Positions 7,895-17,214 of a DNA stretch of 64,000 nucleotides are shown one piece after another. Under the pieces are notes generated by a model. That model saw nothing but the letters and a program-made list of their open reading frames with translations, was not told the DNA's origin and did no database searches. Source of the stretch: Methanoculleus frigidifontis (GTDB lineage: Archaea > Halobacteriota > Methanomicrobia > Methanomicrobiales > Methanoculleaceae); the NCBI RefSeq assembly GCF_030464345.1, contig NZ_VCYH01000010.1:37729-101728 (forward strand), read 5' to 3'. The position numbers and the translations under genes are program-made. Each line of letters starts with the position of its first letter. Position 1 is the stretch's first letter.

Positions 7895-8323
7895 TTGCGG
7901 GGGCAGGATCTGCCCGGGAACGTTTACGTTTCCGCTGCAACAATGGATTGTCCGGAAAGGAGTGTATGGTGTGACCCGGCCGGACTGGCAGCCGGCCTCA
8001 TCACCCCCATCCTCGTCGGAGCAGGGATTGTGTTTCTATGTCCGCCCAGAGTGACGGAACCGGCAGCGGATGCTGCAGCCCGGCGTCTCTGGGTCTCCGT
8101 CTACGCGATGCGCAAAGTCGGGGAAAGCGCTGAATGTGTTGTGGATGCAGACCCCGGGCCCGAGATGCTCGCCGGGTTTGTGGAGCCCTCCGCAAATAGC
8201 GAGCTCTCCACCGAAGCGTAGGGCACCGTCATATCCGGGTATGCCCCGGTCAGGGACGCGAACGGCACCGCCGTCGGGCTGGCGGGCGTCGATGTGGGAG
8301 AACTCACGGCGGTAAACGGGTAG
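7895..8323 (+). pseudogene. Relic of a Cache-type sensor protein, amber stop and truncated
   Basis: One frame runs from an N-terminal hydrophobic helix (LAAGLITPILVGAGIVFL, 7979-8035) through PGPEMLAGFVEPSANSELSTEA to a TAG at 8219. It then continues in the same frame as GTVISGYAPVRDANGTAVGL and AGVDV to a second stop at 8321. The part around the TAG matches the Cache-domain consensus 'EWGTxLSGYAPIRDxxGxxVGIVGVDI', where the TAG takes the place of the Trp codon (TGG to TAG). The remaining sensor and output domains are absent. This is best read as a decayed fragment of a membrane sensor or chemoreceptor. Confidence 0.6.
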
Positions 8324-8366
8324 GATACGTATCGGCAAAAAGGGATAAGGGAGTTCCTCTTGCGTC

Positions 8367-9131
8367 TTACGGCGCGGTGAGGGCTTCCTCCTCCCGCCGC
8401 CGCCCGAAGAGGTCGCGCAGCCGGTCGGTGATGCAGGCCTCGAAGATCATCTCCACCCGTTCGTGGGCGCGGGCGATCCAGTCCATGACGCCGGCGGGAC
8501 CGACCTCCCCCTCTTCTGTCAGGTAGTAGTCGATGTTGAGGAGAAACGCCGTTGTGCCCGGGGTCTCGGCCACGGCGTCGGTGAGTTCCACGCGGCAGTT
8601 GTCGCGCCCTTCGTCGAACGAGAACTCCGCGCCGGTGATGAACCCCGCCGGCAGGCCTTTCAGTTCCTGCGGGAAGGTCGGGAAGAACGAGAAGTAGTCG
8701 TCGAGCGCGATCTCCTCCTCCGGGACGACGACCGTATTGATGTAGCGCAGGTTGACCGTCCGGATCCCCTCGACCCCGATGATCTCGTTGAAGCGTGCAT
8801 AGGCGTTCTCGATACGCGGCCGGAAATTGTCCCAGTCGGCGTGCGGTGTCTGGCAGTTCACGGTAAAGAGCCGCGGCCCTACCTGGAGAGCACACGTCCC
8901 GTCGTCGGTGGAGAGGACGGACCGTTCGGTGACCAGGAGCTCCTCGCGGAGCCCCTCAGGCCCGAGCATCACGACGACCTCGCGGACCCAGCGCTGGTCG
9001 CGCTTCGGGTAGGTATCCTTCACGTTCTCGAAGAGCACCCCCGGGAACGTCATATCCCAGGGCGTCTCCAGCGGAAACCGGAACTCGCAGACCGCTTCGG
9101 AGACGGGTGGATTGGCATACATATGCTTCAT
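8367..9131 (-). CDS. TIGR04255 family protein
   Basis: 254 residues. The start (MYANPPVSEAVCEFRF) and the central NLRYINTVVVP and TGAEFSFDEG segments fit the sporadically distributed TIGR04255 family. C-terminal features are LLNIDYYL and WIARAHERVEMIFEACITDRLRDLFGRR, the helix typical of the group (HERVxxxFxxxITDxLRxLF). Family members are soluble, patchily spread in bacteria and archaea, and have no established activity. The gene stands alone, convergent with the preceding relic. An ATG three codons downstream (9122) is an alternative start. Confidence 0.75.
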   Translation of the reverse strand: MKHMYANPPVSEAVCEFRFPLETPWDMTFPGVLFENVKDTYPKRDQRWVREVVVMLGPEGLREELLVTERSVLSTDDGTCALQVGPRLFTVNCQTPHADWDNFRPRIENAYARFNEIIGVEGIRTVNLRYINTVVVPEEEIALDDYFSFFPTFPQELKGLPAGFITGAEFSFDEGRDNCRVELTDAVAETPGTTAFLLNIDYYLTEEGEVGPAGVMDWIARAHERVEMIFEACITDRLRDLFGRRREEEALTAP

Positions 9132-9228
9132 GCTAGACTCCTCCGGTGCGGAGGTAAAGCCGGGGAGACTTTAAGAAAGTAACCCGCCGCAGGATCATTT
9201 AAGATATACAACCGGCAAGGGTCAGGCG

Positions 9229-9804
9229 ATGAACGAACTCTTCCGGCAGACCATCCACCTCCTGATGGGCGTCGTCGGTGCTGCGATCGTTGCCACCGTG
9301 CAGCCAAGGACGGCGTTTATCTTCTTCGGATTCGTTCTCTTCGCCGCGTTTCTCATTCTCGATATCATGACCAGAGGCTACGACCTCCCAATCCTCGAAT
9401 CGCTTGTGGACGAGGCGGAGCGAACCGGCCGCGTCCCGATAAAAGGGGGCATTGCGTTTACCATCGGGGCTCTGCTCAGCTATGCGGTCTTCGGCCCGCT
9501 GCTCGCCGCGGCAGGCATCGTCACCCTCGGCGTCCTGGACAGCGTCGCCACGGTCGCAGGCACCCGGATCGGCAGCCGCAGGGTCTACCGGAAAAAGTCG
9601 CTTGAGGGGACGGTTGCCGGGATTGCGGCGGCGATAGTTGCTCTCTGCATCTATATTCCGTTCCTGACCGGCATTGCGGTATCCCCCGCGCTCGCACTGC
9701 TTGCCGCCGCCGCCGCCGGTCTCGTCGAGATGTTCTCGCCGGTCGATGACAACCTGCTCATCCCCCCGGCCGTCTGCAGCGTTCTCTTCCTGGCAGGATG
9801 GTGA
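9229..9804 (+). CDS. CTP-dependent polyprenol/phytol kinase-like membrane protein
   Basis: 191 residues, mostly transmembrane (about six helices). The segment LGVLDSVATVAGTRIGSRR followed by KKSLEGTVAGI is the hallmark of the dolichol/phytol kinase (SEC59/VTE5) family, where it binds CTP. The start MNELFRQTIHLLMG also matches (conserved RKxxH-like N-terminus). Archaeal members probably phosphorylate an isoprenoid alcohol or a related lipid used for membrane lipids or glycan carriers. A TATA-like stretch (TTTAAGATATAC, about 9198-9209) precedes the gene. Confidence 0.75.
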   Translation: MNELFRQTIHLLMGVVGAAIVATVQPRTAFIFFGFVLFAAFLILDIMTRGYDLPILESLVDEAERTGRVPIKGGIAFTIGALLSYAVFGPLLAAAGIVTLGVLDSVATVAGTRIGSRRVYRKKSLEGTVAGIAAAIVALCIYIPFLTGIAVSPALALLAAAAAGLVEMFSPVDDNLLIPPAVCSVLFLAGW

Positions 9805-9811
9805 GGAGAGA

Positions 9812-10180
9812 CTACAGCCTGATGCCCCGCTTCTTCAGCTCGTCTGACTTCTTCTGCGAGCACTCTTCGCACCGGAACTCGGGCTGGGCGTCCTCGCTCC
9901 GGTCGTAGTTCCCGGCCCGCACCAGGCGGTAGCCGCGGGCGACTTTGCCGCAGTCCACGCACCGGATCTTCTCCCGCACCTCCCACTGGGCGGCGAGCGC
10001 CTGCGACGTGAAGATGAAGCGGTCGACCCAGAAGAAGATGAGACCGCCGATGAGATTCGCCACAACCGTTGCGGCAAGCGCCCCGATGGGCGCGAGGTAG
10101 TAGAGGACTACGGCGAGGATGGGCGTTGAGAGCTGCCACCGGACGAGGTAGAGCCCATACCGCTTAAAATTAACATGCAT
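9812..10180 (-). CDS. Small membrane protein with zinc ribbon
   Basis: 122 residues. Two hydrophobic helices (residues ~17-35 and 37-58; the second, ATVVANLIGGLIFFWVDRFIF, resembles the end of GtrA-like proteins) are followed by a cytoplasmic zinc-ribbon with CVDCGK and, 30 residues later, CEEC. The pairs are spaced as expected for one bound metal. No activity is known. It is convergent with the polyprenol kinase-like gene and only seven bases separate the ends, so a functional tie is possible but unproven. Confidence 0.65.
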   Translation of the reverse strand: MHVNFKRYGLYLVRWQLSTPILAVVLYYLAPIGALAATVVANLIGGLIFFWVDRFIFTSQALAAQWEVREKIRCVDCGKVARGYRLVRAGNYDRSEDAQPEFRCEECSQKKSDELKKRGIRL

Positions 10181-10228
10181 GAATAAAAATAACAGTATAG
10201 GTTCATAAAGGTGGGTTCAAAATACGGT

Positions 10229-11182
10229 TCACCCGAGCACCATGATCCGCCGCGTCAGGCTCTTGTGCACCCGCTGGCAGTGCACCTGCAGAACAGTGAA
10301 GGAGCGGGCTGCGATTGAGGTGACGTCGCGGTGGGTGACGACCACCGCACGCCGTCCGGGCCGGAGGATGCGGCGTATCTCGGCAAACGCCCCGTCGTAG
10401 AGGCGGTCCATGCTCTCCGCCCGGATCCTGACCGACTGGCCGTAGGGGAGATCGGTGACGACGGCTTCGACCGAATCATCCGCGAACGGCAGCGCCGTGG
10501 CGTCGGAGAGCATCACCGCTGCGTGCGGGAGGTTCTGGCGGCACCCCTCGACCATCAGGGGATCGAAGTCGCTGCCGATCGGCGCCACCCCGATCGTCTC
10601 GGCCTCGAGAAGGATCCCGCCGGTGCCGCAGAACGGGTCGCAGAGGGTCTCCCCCGGCCGGACGAGGGAGAGGTTGACGAGCGCCCGCGCCATGCGGGGC
10701 ATCATCACCCCGGGGTGGAAGAACGGGCGGCGCATAGGGTTTCGGTACTCGAAAGCCCCCCGGTCGATCGTCAGAAGCACCCTGCCGAAGTAGCAGCGGT
10801 CGCCGGCGACGAGCGCCCGGTACTCCTCTTTCGGGTTTTTGAGCGAGACCGATCCTGCGATCATGCCGCCGATCATCCGCTCGAGCTCGAGCTGCGACGC
10901 CTCCATCTCCGCGTCGTGCATCTTCTTCACCCGTCCGGCGAACGGCTGTGCGGCAGTGAGGGAAAGGTCCCGGAGAAGCCGGGCGAAGGCGTCCCGGTCG
11001 GCCTCGCACTCCCCGAGGTACTCGAGGACGACGTGCGTGAGCGCGAGGCGGGAGGCCGCGGCAGGGTCGGGGCACTCCGCCACCGCGGCCTGCGTACGCC
11101 GGTCAAGGACGGCGCCGACGCATTCGAGCTCGGCTGCAGGGAGATCGGGGTGTTCGCCGGAGAGTTCGAAGAGCAGTTTCAT
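10229..11182 (-). CDS. tRNA (guanine-N2)-methyltransferase, Trm-G10 type (THUMP domain)
   Basis: 317 residues. The N-terminal half fits a THUMP RNA-binding domain. The C-terminal half is a methyltransferase: MRRPFFHPGVMMPRMARALVNLS leads into motif I DPFCGTGGILLEA, then SDFD (motif II), DATALPF (motif III) and DLPYGQS (motif IV, a variant of D/N-PPY used by exocyclic amino methylases). Archaeal enzymes of this type make N2-methyl- or N2,N2-dimethylguanosine at tRNA position 10. It could alternatively be a Trm14-like enzyme for G6, but the length and order favour Trm-G10. It appears monocistronic. Confidence 0.85.
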   Translation of the reverse strand: MKLLFELSGEHPDLPAAELECVGAVLDRRTQAAVAECPDPAAASRLALTHVVLEYLGECEADRDAFARLLRDLSLTAAQPFAGRVKKMHDAEMEASQLELERMIGGMIAGSVSLKNPKEEYRALVAGDRCYFGRVLLTIDRGAFEYRNPMRRPFFHPGVMMPRMARALVNLSLVRPGETLCDPFCGTGGILLEAETIGVAPIGSDFDPLMVEGCRQNLPHAAVMLSDATALPFADDSVEAVVTDLPYGQSVRIRAESMDRLYDGAFAEIRRILRPGRRAVVVTHRDVTSIAARSFTVLQVHCQRVHKSLTRRIMVLG

Positions 11183-11950
11183 CCCGGTATACTTGGCGCG
11201 GTATCCTCAAAAAAGCGGAGGTGGGGGGGCGGTACGAGACGGATGGAAAAGGGCGCAGAATGCACCGGATCGTGGCGGCACCAAAGCCGTTTCAAAAACA
11301 GCTGCAGGGAGGGGGCTCGCCCCATACGCGCTACCGTACCCGATGGGTGCACTGAATTCCTGTTGCTATCGGCGGGGTCCAGGCAATTGATGAGATCCCA
11401 TCTCTTGCTCCGGATGACCGCAATCCGAGGTATTCGGGGGCACGGCTTTCCCCGGGGTATCGCCATGACTGCCCCCGCCCCTTAAGGGGCGGGGGAGGAG
11501 GCCGGAGGCCGGGCGAGGTGGGGGGTGAGGTGTGCGGATCTTCATGGGAGACAGGGGAGGGGAAAACCCCTCCCCGTCGGCCCCACCCCGGGGGCGATAG
11601 CCGCCACGGTCCACGGCATGGGGAGACGCCCGGGAAAAAGACCGTCCCCGGGACAAGCCCGGTCCGGCACCAGCCTCATCAGGGGAAGAGCGCGGTATAC
11701 GCTTGAATCCCCGTATCGAAGGTCAGCACTAATGGGGGCTCGCTATCCCGGCACCGTAAATCCGGCAACCCTGGTTCGGGTACCGTTCCTTACAAAGCAG
11801 GCAGTAGAGTACCGCACCGATGCGAAAGCACGTGCTGGAAAGAGGCAGTGCACCGTGCAGCAGGCAACGGCACGGCGTTCGCAGAAGCATTTTGCGAAAA
11901 ATAGCACGCCGCCGCCGATCAAGGCCGTCCGTGCACCGGGCGCGGGACGG
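11183..11950. other. Intergenic region holding a dispersed repeat
   Basis: About 770 bases without a credible gene. Bases 11436-11733 are an inverted copy of the GC-rich dispersed repeat. The flanks (11183-11435 and 11734-11950) show no recognisable feature. A long plus-strand frame crossing this region is only the complement of dnaJ and the repeat. Confidence 0.7.
11436..11733 (-). repeat. Dispersed GC-rich repeat, inverted copy
   Basis: The reverse complement is nearly identical to 49274-49577. It starts at an A/G-CTAGTGCT-like end, passes ATTCAAGCGTATACCGCG, the CATGCCGTGGACCGTGG block (as its complement at 11604-11620), GGAGGGGTTTTCCCCTCCCC, and the GC hairpin at 11472-11495. Similarity ends just after GCCGTGCCC. 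The GGTAGTGC terminus present in the complete copies is missing here, so this is a partial copy or a second subtype. Confidence 0.8.
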
Positions 11951-13096
11951 TCACTTGACCGACTCTTTCATCTTGTCGACGACGTCGTGGAAAAAGCCTT
12001 TCTTATGAGATTTTTGGGATTTTTTCCCCTCAATCTCGAGCAGCTGCTCATAGAGTTCCCGCTGCTCCTGCGAAAGAGAGCCCGGGATCACGACCGTGAC
12101 GCGTGCGATCAGGTCGCCCGGCCGTCCCCGCCGGCGGACGCCTTCGCCCGGCACCTTCAGCCCGGTGTCGTGCTGGACGCCGGCCGGGATGGTGAGATCG
12201 ATGCTCCTCCCGTCGATCGTCTCGATCTCGATCTGCGATCCGAGCGCCGCCTGCGCCGGAGAGACGCTCACCCGTATTTCGAGGTTGTCTCCGCGGCGGA
12301 CGAACCGCTTGTGCGGCGTCACCTCGACCTCGATGAAGAGATCGCCGTTCGGCGCCCCGTAGTCGCCCGCCTCGCCGTAGCCGTCCATCCGGAGGCGCAT
12401 GCCCGTATCGATGCCAGGTGGAATGTGGACGGTGACCTTCCGGCGCACCTGCTGGCGTCCGCTGCCGCCGCACGCCTTGCATCGCTCCTCCGGGATCGTA
12501 CCGCGTCCGCCGCAGTCGGTGCAGGTGGTCATCCGGACGAACTGCCCGAAGATGGACTGGCTCATCTGCCGCATCTGCCCGCTGCCGCCGCAGGTGGTGC
12601 AGGTGCGCGTCTTCCGGGTCTGGCTGCCCGTCCCGTCGCAGTCGGGGCAGGCCTCCGAATGGGTGAGGTCGATCTCCTTCTCGGCGCCGAAGACTGCATC
12701 GTTCAGGGTAATCCGCATCCGCATCAGGAGGTCGGCACCGCGGCGGGGGCCGGCACTCCGCTGGCCGCCGCCGAAGAAGGTATCGAAGATATCGCCGAAA
12801 CCAGAGAAGTCTGCATGGAACCCGCCGTAGCCCCCGCCGCCGGAGTAGGAGCCCTTCGAGGCGCTGCTGAAGGCGTCGTGCCCCATCCGGTCATACTGGG
12901 CGCGTTTCTGGGGATCGGAGAGGATGCTGTAGGCCTCGTTGACCTTCTTGAACCGCTCCTCCGCACCCGGCTCCTTGCAGACATCGGGGTGGTATTTGCG
13001 AGCAAGGTCACGGTACGCCTTTTTGATCTCCTTCTCGTTGGCGTCCCTACCGACGCCGAGGATATCATAGTAGCTCTCCGGACCCATCGAACTCAC
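11951..13096 (-). CDS. dnaJ: Chaperone DnaJ (Hsp40, type I)
   Basis: 381 residues with the full type I layout. The J domain (residues ~8-75) has HPD in [12 protein letters not shown] Gly-rich region follows, then four zinc-finger CxxCxGxG repeats ([32 protein letters not shown], residues ~148-225) and the C-terminal substrate domains. It activates DnaK ATPase and delivers unfolded clients. The GTG start overlaps the dnaK stop as GTGA; an ATG three codons further in is also possible. It is the last gene of grpE-dnaK-dnaJ. Methanogens are thought to have gained this system from bacteria. Confidence 0.96.
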   Translation of the reverse strand: MSSMGPESYYDILGVGRDANEKEIKKAYRDLARKYHPDVCKEPGAEERFKKVNEAYSILSDPQKRAQYDRMGHDAFSSASKGSYSGGGGYGGFHADFSGFGDIFDTFFGGGQRSAGPRRGADLLMRMRITLNDAVFGAEKEIDLTHSEACPDCDGTGSQTRKTRTCTTCGGSGQMRQMSQSIFGQFVRMTTCTDCGGRGTIPEERCKACGGSGRQQVRRKVTVHIPPGIDTGMRLRMDGYGEAGDYGAPNGDLFIEVEVTPHKRFVRRGDNLEIRVSVSPAQAALGSQIEIETIDGRSIDLTIPAGVQHDTGLKVPGEGVRRRGRPGDLIARVTVVIPGSLSQEQRELYEQLLEIEGKKSQKSHKKGFFHDVVDKMKESVK

Positions 13097-14913
13097 TCTT
13101 TCACTTCGTAGTCTGCGTCAACCACGGTATCGTCGTCTTTCTGCCCGGCAGACTCCGCCTGGCTCTTCGCCTGTGCCTGCTGGTACATCTTGGTCGTCAC
13201 CGCATACACCGCTTCGGTGAGCTCGTCCATCGCCGTCCGGATCGCCTCGACGTCGTCGCCTTCGAGCGCCGCCTTGACCTTCTCGGTCGCCTCCTCGATC
13301 TTCTGTTTGTCGGCCGGGTCGACTGCGTCGCCCGCCTCCTTCAGCGTCCGCTCGGCGGTGAAGACGGCGGTGTCGGCGGCGTTCCGCAGCTCAATCTCCT
13401 CCCGCTTCTTGCGGTCCTCTTCCTCGTAGGTCTTCGCCTGGTTCATCATCCGCTCGATCTCGTCTTCGGACGGCCGGGAGTCCTGCGGCTTGATGGTGAT
13501 GGACTGCTCGTTGCCGGTGCCGAGGTCTTTCGCCGAGACGTGGACGATACCGTTGGCGTCGATGTCGAAGGTCACCTCGATCTGCGGGATGCCGCGCGGC
13601 GCCGGCGGGATACCGGTCAGCTGGAATTTGCCGAGGGTGAAGTTGTCCTTGGCGAGCGCCCGCTCGCCCTGCACGACATGGATCTCGACGCTGGTCTGCC
13701 CGTCCGCTGCCGTCGAGAAGATCTGGCTCTTCCTCGTCGGGATGGTGGTGTTCCGCTCGATCAGCTTCGTCGCGATGCCGCCGAGGGTCTCGATGCCGAG
13801 GGAGAGCGGCGTTACGTCGAGGAGGAGGACGTCCTTCGTCTCGCCGGTGAGGACACCTGCCTGGATGGCGGCACCGACCGCGACGCACTCGTCGGGGTTG
13901 ATGCCCTTGTCGGGGTCTTTCCCGAGGATCTTCTTGATCGTCTCCTGGACGAGGGGCACACGGGTCGATCCGCCGACCAGCAGGACGTGATCGATCTCGG
14001 AGGGCTTGATCCTGGCATCCGCGAGCGCCTGCTTCACCGGGCCGACCGTCGACTCGACGAGGTCGCCGATGAGCTGCTCGAACTTCGCCCGGGAAAGGTC
14101 GATGTCAAGGAACTTCGGGCCGCTCTCGCTGGTGGTGATGTAGGGCAGATTGATATTCGTCTTCTGGACGGTGGAGAGCTCGATCTTTGCGTTCTCGGCC
14201 GCGTCGCGGAGACGCTGCATGGCGATCGGGTCTTTCCGCAGGTCGATGCCCTCGTTCTTTTTGAACTCCTCGACCAGGTAGTCGATGACGCGCTTGTCGA
14301 AGTCGTCGCCGCCGAGGTGGTTGTTGCCTGCGGTCGCCTTCACCTCGAAGACACCGTCACCGAGCGAGAGGATGGAGACATCGAAGGTGCCGCCGCCGAG
14401 GTCGTAGACGAGGACGGTCGCGTCGCCCTCTTTGTCGATGCCGTAGGCGAGAGCGCTCGCCGTGGGTTCGTTGATGATCCGCAGCACCTCGAGGCCGGCG
14501 ATCGTCCCTGCGTCCTTGGTCGCCTGCCGCTGGGCGTCGTTGAAGTAGGCGGGAACAGTGATGACCGCCCGGGTGATCTTCTCCCCGAGGTACGCCTCGG
14601 CATCGAGCTTCAGCTTCTGGAGGACCATCGCCGAGATCTCCTGGGGCGTGTAGGTCTTCTCGCCGATGGGGATCTTGTCGCTCGTTCCCATCTTCCGCTT
14701 GACCGACATGACCGTCCGGCCCGGGTTCGTTATCGCCTGCCGCTTGGCGACGCTGCCGACGAGGCGTTCGCTGTCCTTGGTGAAGGCGACGACCGACGGC
14801 GTCGTCCTGCCGCCCTCGGCGTTGGCGATCACAGCCGCTCTGCCGCCCTCCATGATAGCCATACACGAATTGGTCGTTCCCAGATCGATACCCAGTACTT
14901 TATCAGAAACCAT
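13093..14913 (-). CDS. dnaK: Chaperone DnaK (Hsp70)
   Basis: 606 residues. ATPase domain motifs are [12 protein letters not shown] near the start, [13 protein letters not shown] (~residue 175) and [12 protein letters not shown] (~315). The substrate-binding domain starts with [16 protein letters not shown], and a helical lid ends in an acidic tail ([14 protein letters not shown]). It is slightly shorter than E. coli DnaK and lacks the 24-residue insertion in the ATPase lobe typical of Gram-negative DnaK, like Gram-positive and archaeal versions. It binds exposed hydrophobic stretches of clients in an ATP cycle with DnaJ and GrpE. It sits between grpE (4-base gap) and dnaJ (4-base overlap). 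Confidence 0.97.
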   Translation of the reverse strand: MVSDKVLGIDLGTTNSCMAIMEGGRAAVIANAEGGRTTPSVVAFTKDSERLVGSVAKRQAITNPGRTVMSVKRKMGTSDKIPIGEKTYTPQEISAMVLQKLKLDAEAYLGEKITRAVITVPAYFNDAQRQATKDAGTIAGLEVLRIINEPTASALAYGIDKEGDATVLVYDLGGGTFDVSILSLGDGVFEVKATAGNNHLGGDDFDKRVIDYLVEEFKKNEGIDLRKDPIAMQRLRDAAENAKIELSTVQKTNINLPYITTSESGPKFLDIDLSRAKFEQLIGDLVESTVGPVKQALADARIKPSEIDHVLLVGGSTRVPLVQETIKKILGKDPDKGINPDECVAVGAAIQAGVLTGETKDVLLLDVTPLSLGIETLGGIATKLIERNTTIPTRKSQIFSTAADGQTSVEIHVVQGERALAKDNFTLGKFQLTGIPPAPRGIPQIEVTFDIDANGIVHVSAKDLGTGNEQSITIKPQDSRPSEDEIERMMNQAKTYEEEDRKKREEIELRNAADTAVFTAERTLKEAGDAVDPADKQKIEEATEKVKAALEGDDVEAIRTAMDELTEAVYAVTTKMYQQAQAKSQAESAGQKDDDTVVDADYEVKE

Positions 14914-14917
14914 CTCG

Positions 14918-15430
14918 TTACTCCTCCTTACCTCGTGATACTACCACTTTTGCACATCTGATGACCTTGTCTTTCATACAGTACCCACGGATGACCTCGT
15001 CGATCACCGTCCCCTCCGGTGCGTCGGCCGGGACGTATGCGACCGCTTCGTGCCCTTGCGGATCGAACGGGCGACCCACACAGTCGATCGGCACGATCTC
15101 GTGCCGCTGCAGGATGGCCGTGAAGAGCTTCTTGATCTGCTCGAGACCCTCCCGGAGACTGGCGTCGTCTGCAGCCTCGGCGCGTTCAAAATTGTCGAGA
15201 ACGTCCAGAATCTCCGCCGCAAACGCTTCGATCGCGAACGTTGTCCGGGTATCGAGTTCCCGTGCCATCCGCCTCTGGTAGTTGTCAAAGTCGGCTGCAA
15301 GCCGCAGAAAGCGATCGTTGAGGTCGTCGTATGCCTTCCGGAGCTCCTCGAGATCCGAAGAGACTGCCTCCGGCTCACTCCCGGGAGTGCCTCTCTGCAC
15401 TTCGTTCTGTTCGGTCGGTTCCTCAGTCAT
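14918..15430 (-). CDS. grpE: Nucleotide exchange factor GrpE
   Basis: 170 residues. A long N-terminal helix (residues ~20-75, with the conserved [21 protein letters not shown]) is followed by a C-terminal beta domain with [17 protein letters not shown] and [20 protein letters not shown]. Both are diagnostic of GrpE. It releases ADP from DnaK. It is the first gene of the chaperone operon, with a TATA box at 15491-15500 on the minus strand. Confidence 0.95.
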   Translation of the reverse strand: MTEEPTEQNEVQRGTPGSEPEAVSSDLEELRKAYDDLNDRFLRLAADFDNYQRRMARELDTRTTFAIEAFAAEILDVLDNFERAEAADDASLREGLEQIKKLFTAILQRHEIVPIDCVGRPFDPQGHEAVAYVPADAPEGTVIDEVIRGYCMKDKVIRCAKVVVSRGKEE

Positions 15431-15490
15431 ACGATTACCTGCATAAGAAGATGTCGTGATTTTGTGTAGATAACTGTTGTAATGTGGTTC

Positions 15491-15501
15491 TATATAAAAA
15501 T
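15491..15501 (-). promoter_or_regulatory. TATA box of the grpE-dnaK-dnaJ operon
   Basis: On the minus strand this reads TTTTTATATAG, about 62 bases before the grpE ATG, so a leader of about 35 bases is expected. The region is shared with the divergent purH gene. Confidence 0.55.
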
Positions 15502-15674
15502 TTGCATCGTTGCACCACTAAACCCCTGTTAATCGGCCGCTTTTTGAAATGCACCCCGGGATAGAGATATTCAGGAGCCATCCCCCGCCCTTCCAGAGAC
15601 CGGAAGGCATGCGACGGTGCAAAAAGTCTGCCTGCTCGCCAAGTATAATAGCATCTCAAGCTCACATCTTCAGC

Positions 15675-17159
15675 ATGAAGTGGGCACTGCTGTCTGTCTG
15701 GGACAAAACAGGCATACTCGACCTTGCAAAAGCCCTGGTCGAGGCAGATTACGGGATCTTAAGCTCAGGCGGCACCGGGGCGGCCCTGCGTGACGCAGGC
15801 ATCCCCTACACCGATGTTGCGACGTATACCGGGTCGCCGGAGATGATGCACGGCCGGGTAAAGACCCTCCATCCGAAGATCCACGGCGGGATTCTCGGGC
15901 GGCGCGGCATCGACGATGCGGTGATGGCGGAGCACGGCATCGAGCCGATCGATATCGTCGCGGTCAACCTCTACCCCTTCGAGGAGATGCAGGCACGGGG
16001 TCTCGACCTTGAGGAACTGGTCGAGTTCATCGATATCGGCGGCCCGGCGATGGTCCGGGCGGCGGCAAAGAACCACGAGCACGTCGCGATCATCGTCGAC
16101 CCGTCCGACTACCCGATGGCGATCGATGCCGTCAGGAGCGGGGGCTTTTCCCCGGAGCAGCGGCAGAAACTTGCTGCAACTGCATTTGCACGGACGGCAG
16201 CCTACGACGGCTCGATCGCCAACTACATGACCGGAATCGACTGCCCGTTCCCGGAGGTCCTCACCCTCCAGTTCCGGGGCGGCCGCGCACTCCGCTACGG
16301 TGAGAACCCGCACCAGCAGGCGGCGGTCTACGGCGACACCGGCATCGCCGCAGAGGCGCCCCTGCAGGGCAAGCAGATGTCCTACAACAACTACCTGGAC
16401 GTCAACGCCGCCGTCGGCCTGCTGCGGGAGTTCGACGAGCCCTGCGCCGTCGTCGTCAAGCACAACAACCCCTGCGGCGTGGCGACGGGCGACCGCCTGC
16501 TGGACGCCTACGTCGCGGCACGCGAGGTCGACCCGGTCTCTGCCTACGGGTCGATCGTCGCCCTGAACCGCGAGGTGACCCGCGAGGTCGCTGAGGAGAT
16601 TACGAAGACCTTCGTCGAGGTCGTCGTGGCGCCGTCGTTCGCCCCCGACGCCCTCGAGGTGATGAAGCAGAAGGAGAACATGCGGATCCTCCGCCTCCCA
16701 ACTCCATTGACCCAGGACGAGGTCAGGATGATCGACGGCGGCATCCTCCTGCAGCGGACGCCCGGATACCGGGAGACCTGGCAGGTCGTCAGCGAGCGCG
16801 AACCGACCGCCCACGAGATGCGGGCGATGCTGCTCGCCTGGAAGGTCTGCAAGCACACCAAGAGCAACACCATCATCTTCGCGAACGAATCTGCAGTCGT
16901 CGGCATCGGCGCCGGGCAGATGAGCAGGGTCGACTCGGCGAAGATCGCGATCGAGAAGGCCGGCACGCCCCTCGAAGGAACGGCGGTCGCCTCAGACGCC
17001 TTCCTCCCCTTCCCGGACACCCTGGAGGTCGCGGCGGCGGCGGGAGCGACCGCCCTCGTCCAGCCCGGCGGGTCGATCCGCGACGACGAGGTGATCGCGG
17101 CCGCAAACCGCCTCGATATCGCGATGATCTTCACCGGCGTGCGCTACTTCCGGCACTGA
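15675..17159 (+). CDS. purH: Bifunctional AICAR transformylase/IMP cyclohydrolase
   Basis: 494 residues. The N-terminal MGS-like cyclohydrolase domain starts KWALLSVWDKTGILDLAKAL and contains ILSSGGTGAALRDAGI and GRVKTLHPKIHGGIL. The C-terminal formyltransferase domain has VVKHNNPCGVA (catalytic Lys-His), the substrate loops DPVSAYGSIVALNR and GIGAGQMSRVDSAKIA, and PGGSIRDDEVI. It carries out the last two steps to IMP. The ATG at 15675 is used because the frame upstream (to 15549) shows no family similarity. Many archaea use PurP and PurO instead, so a bacterial-type PurH here is worth noting. Confidence 0.95.
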   Translation: MKWALLSVWDKTGILDLAKALVEADYGILSSGGTGAALRDAGIPYTDVATYTGSPEMMHGRVKTLHPKIHGGILGRRGIDDAVMAEHGIEPIDIVAVNLYPFEEMQARGLDLEELVEFIDIGGPAMVRAAAKNHEHVAIIVDPSDYPMAIDAVRSGGFSPEQRQKLAATAFARTAAYDGSIANYMTGIDCPFPEVLTLQFRGGRALRYGENPHQQAAVYGDTGIAAEAPLQGKQMSYNNYLDVNAAVGLLREFDEPCAVVVKHNNPCGVATGDRLLDAYVAAREVDPVSAYGSIVALNREVTREVAEEITKTFVEVVVAPSFAPDALEVMKQKENMRILRLPTPLTQDEVRMIDGGILLQRTPGYRETWQVVSEREPTAHEMRAMLLAWKVCKHTKSNTIIFANESAVVGIGAGQMSRVDSAKIAIEKAGTPLEGTAVASDAFLPFPDTLEVAAAAGATALVQPGGSIRDDEVIAAANRLDIAMIFTGVRYFRH

Positions 17160-17214
17160 AAGACCGGCCTTCAATCTCCTTTTTCCGCAAAGCCGCATTC
17201 CGGCGGGGTCTCCT

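Noticed and set aside
7895..8221. Intact 108-residue protein
   Set aside because: The Cache-like pattern continues in frame beyond the TAG, so the ORF end is better explained by a nonsense mutation in a relic.
11525..13111. Long plus-strand open frame of 528 codons
   Set aside because: It is the antisense of dnaJ plus the GC-rich repeat. High GC content opens opposite-strand frames here, and the product has no family-like pattern.
13540..14961. Long plus-strand open frame opposite dnaK
   Set aside because: Complement of a clear dnaK; rich in Asp/Arg/Leu as expected for an antisense frame.
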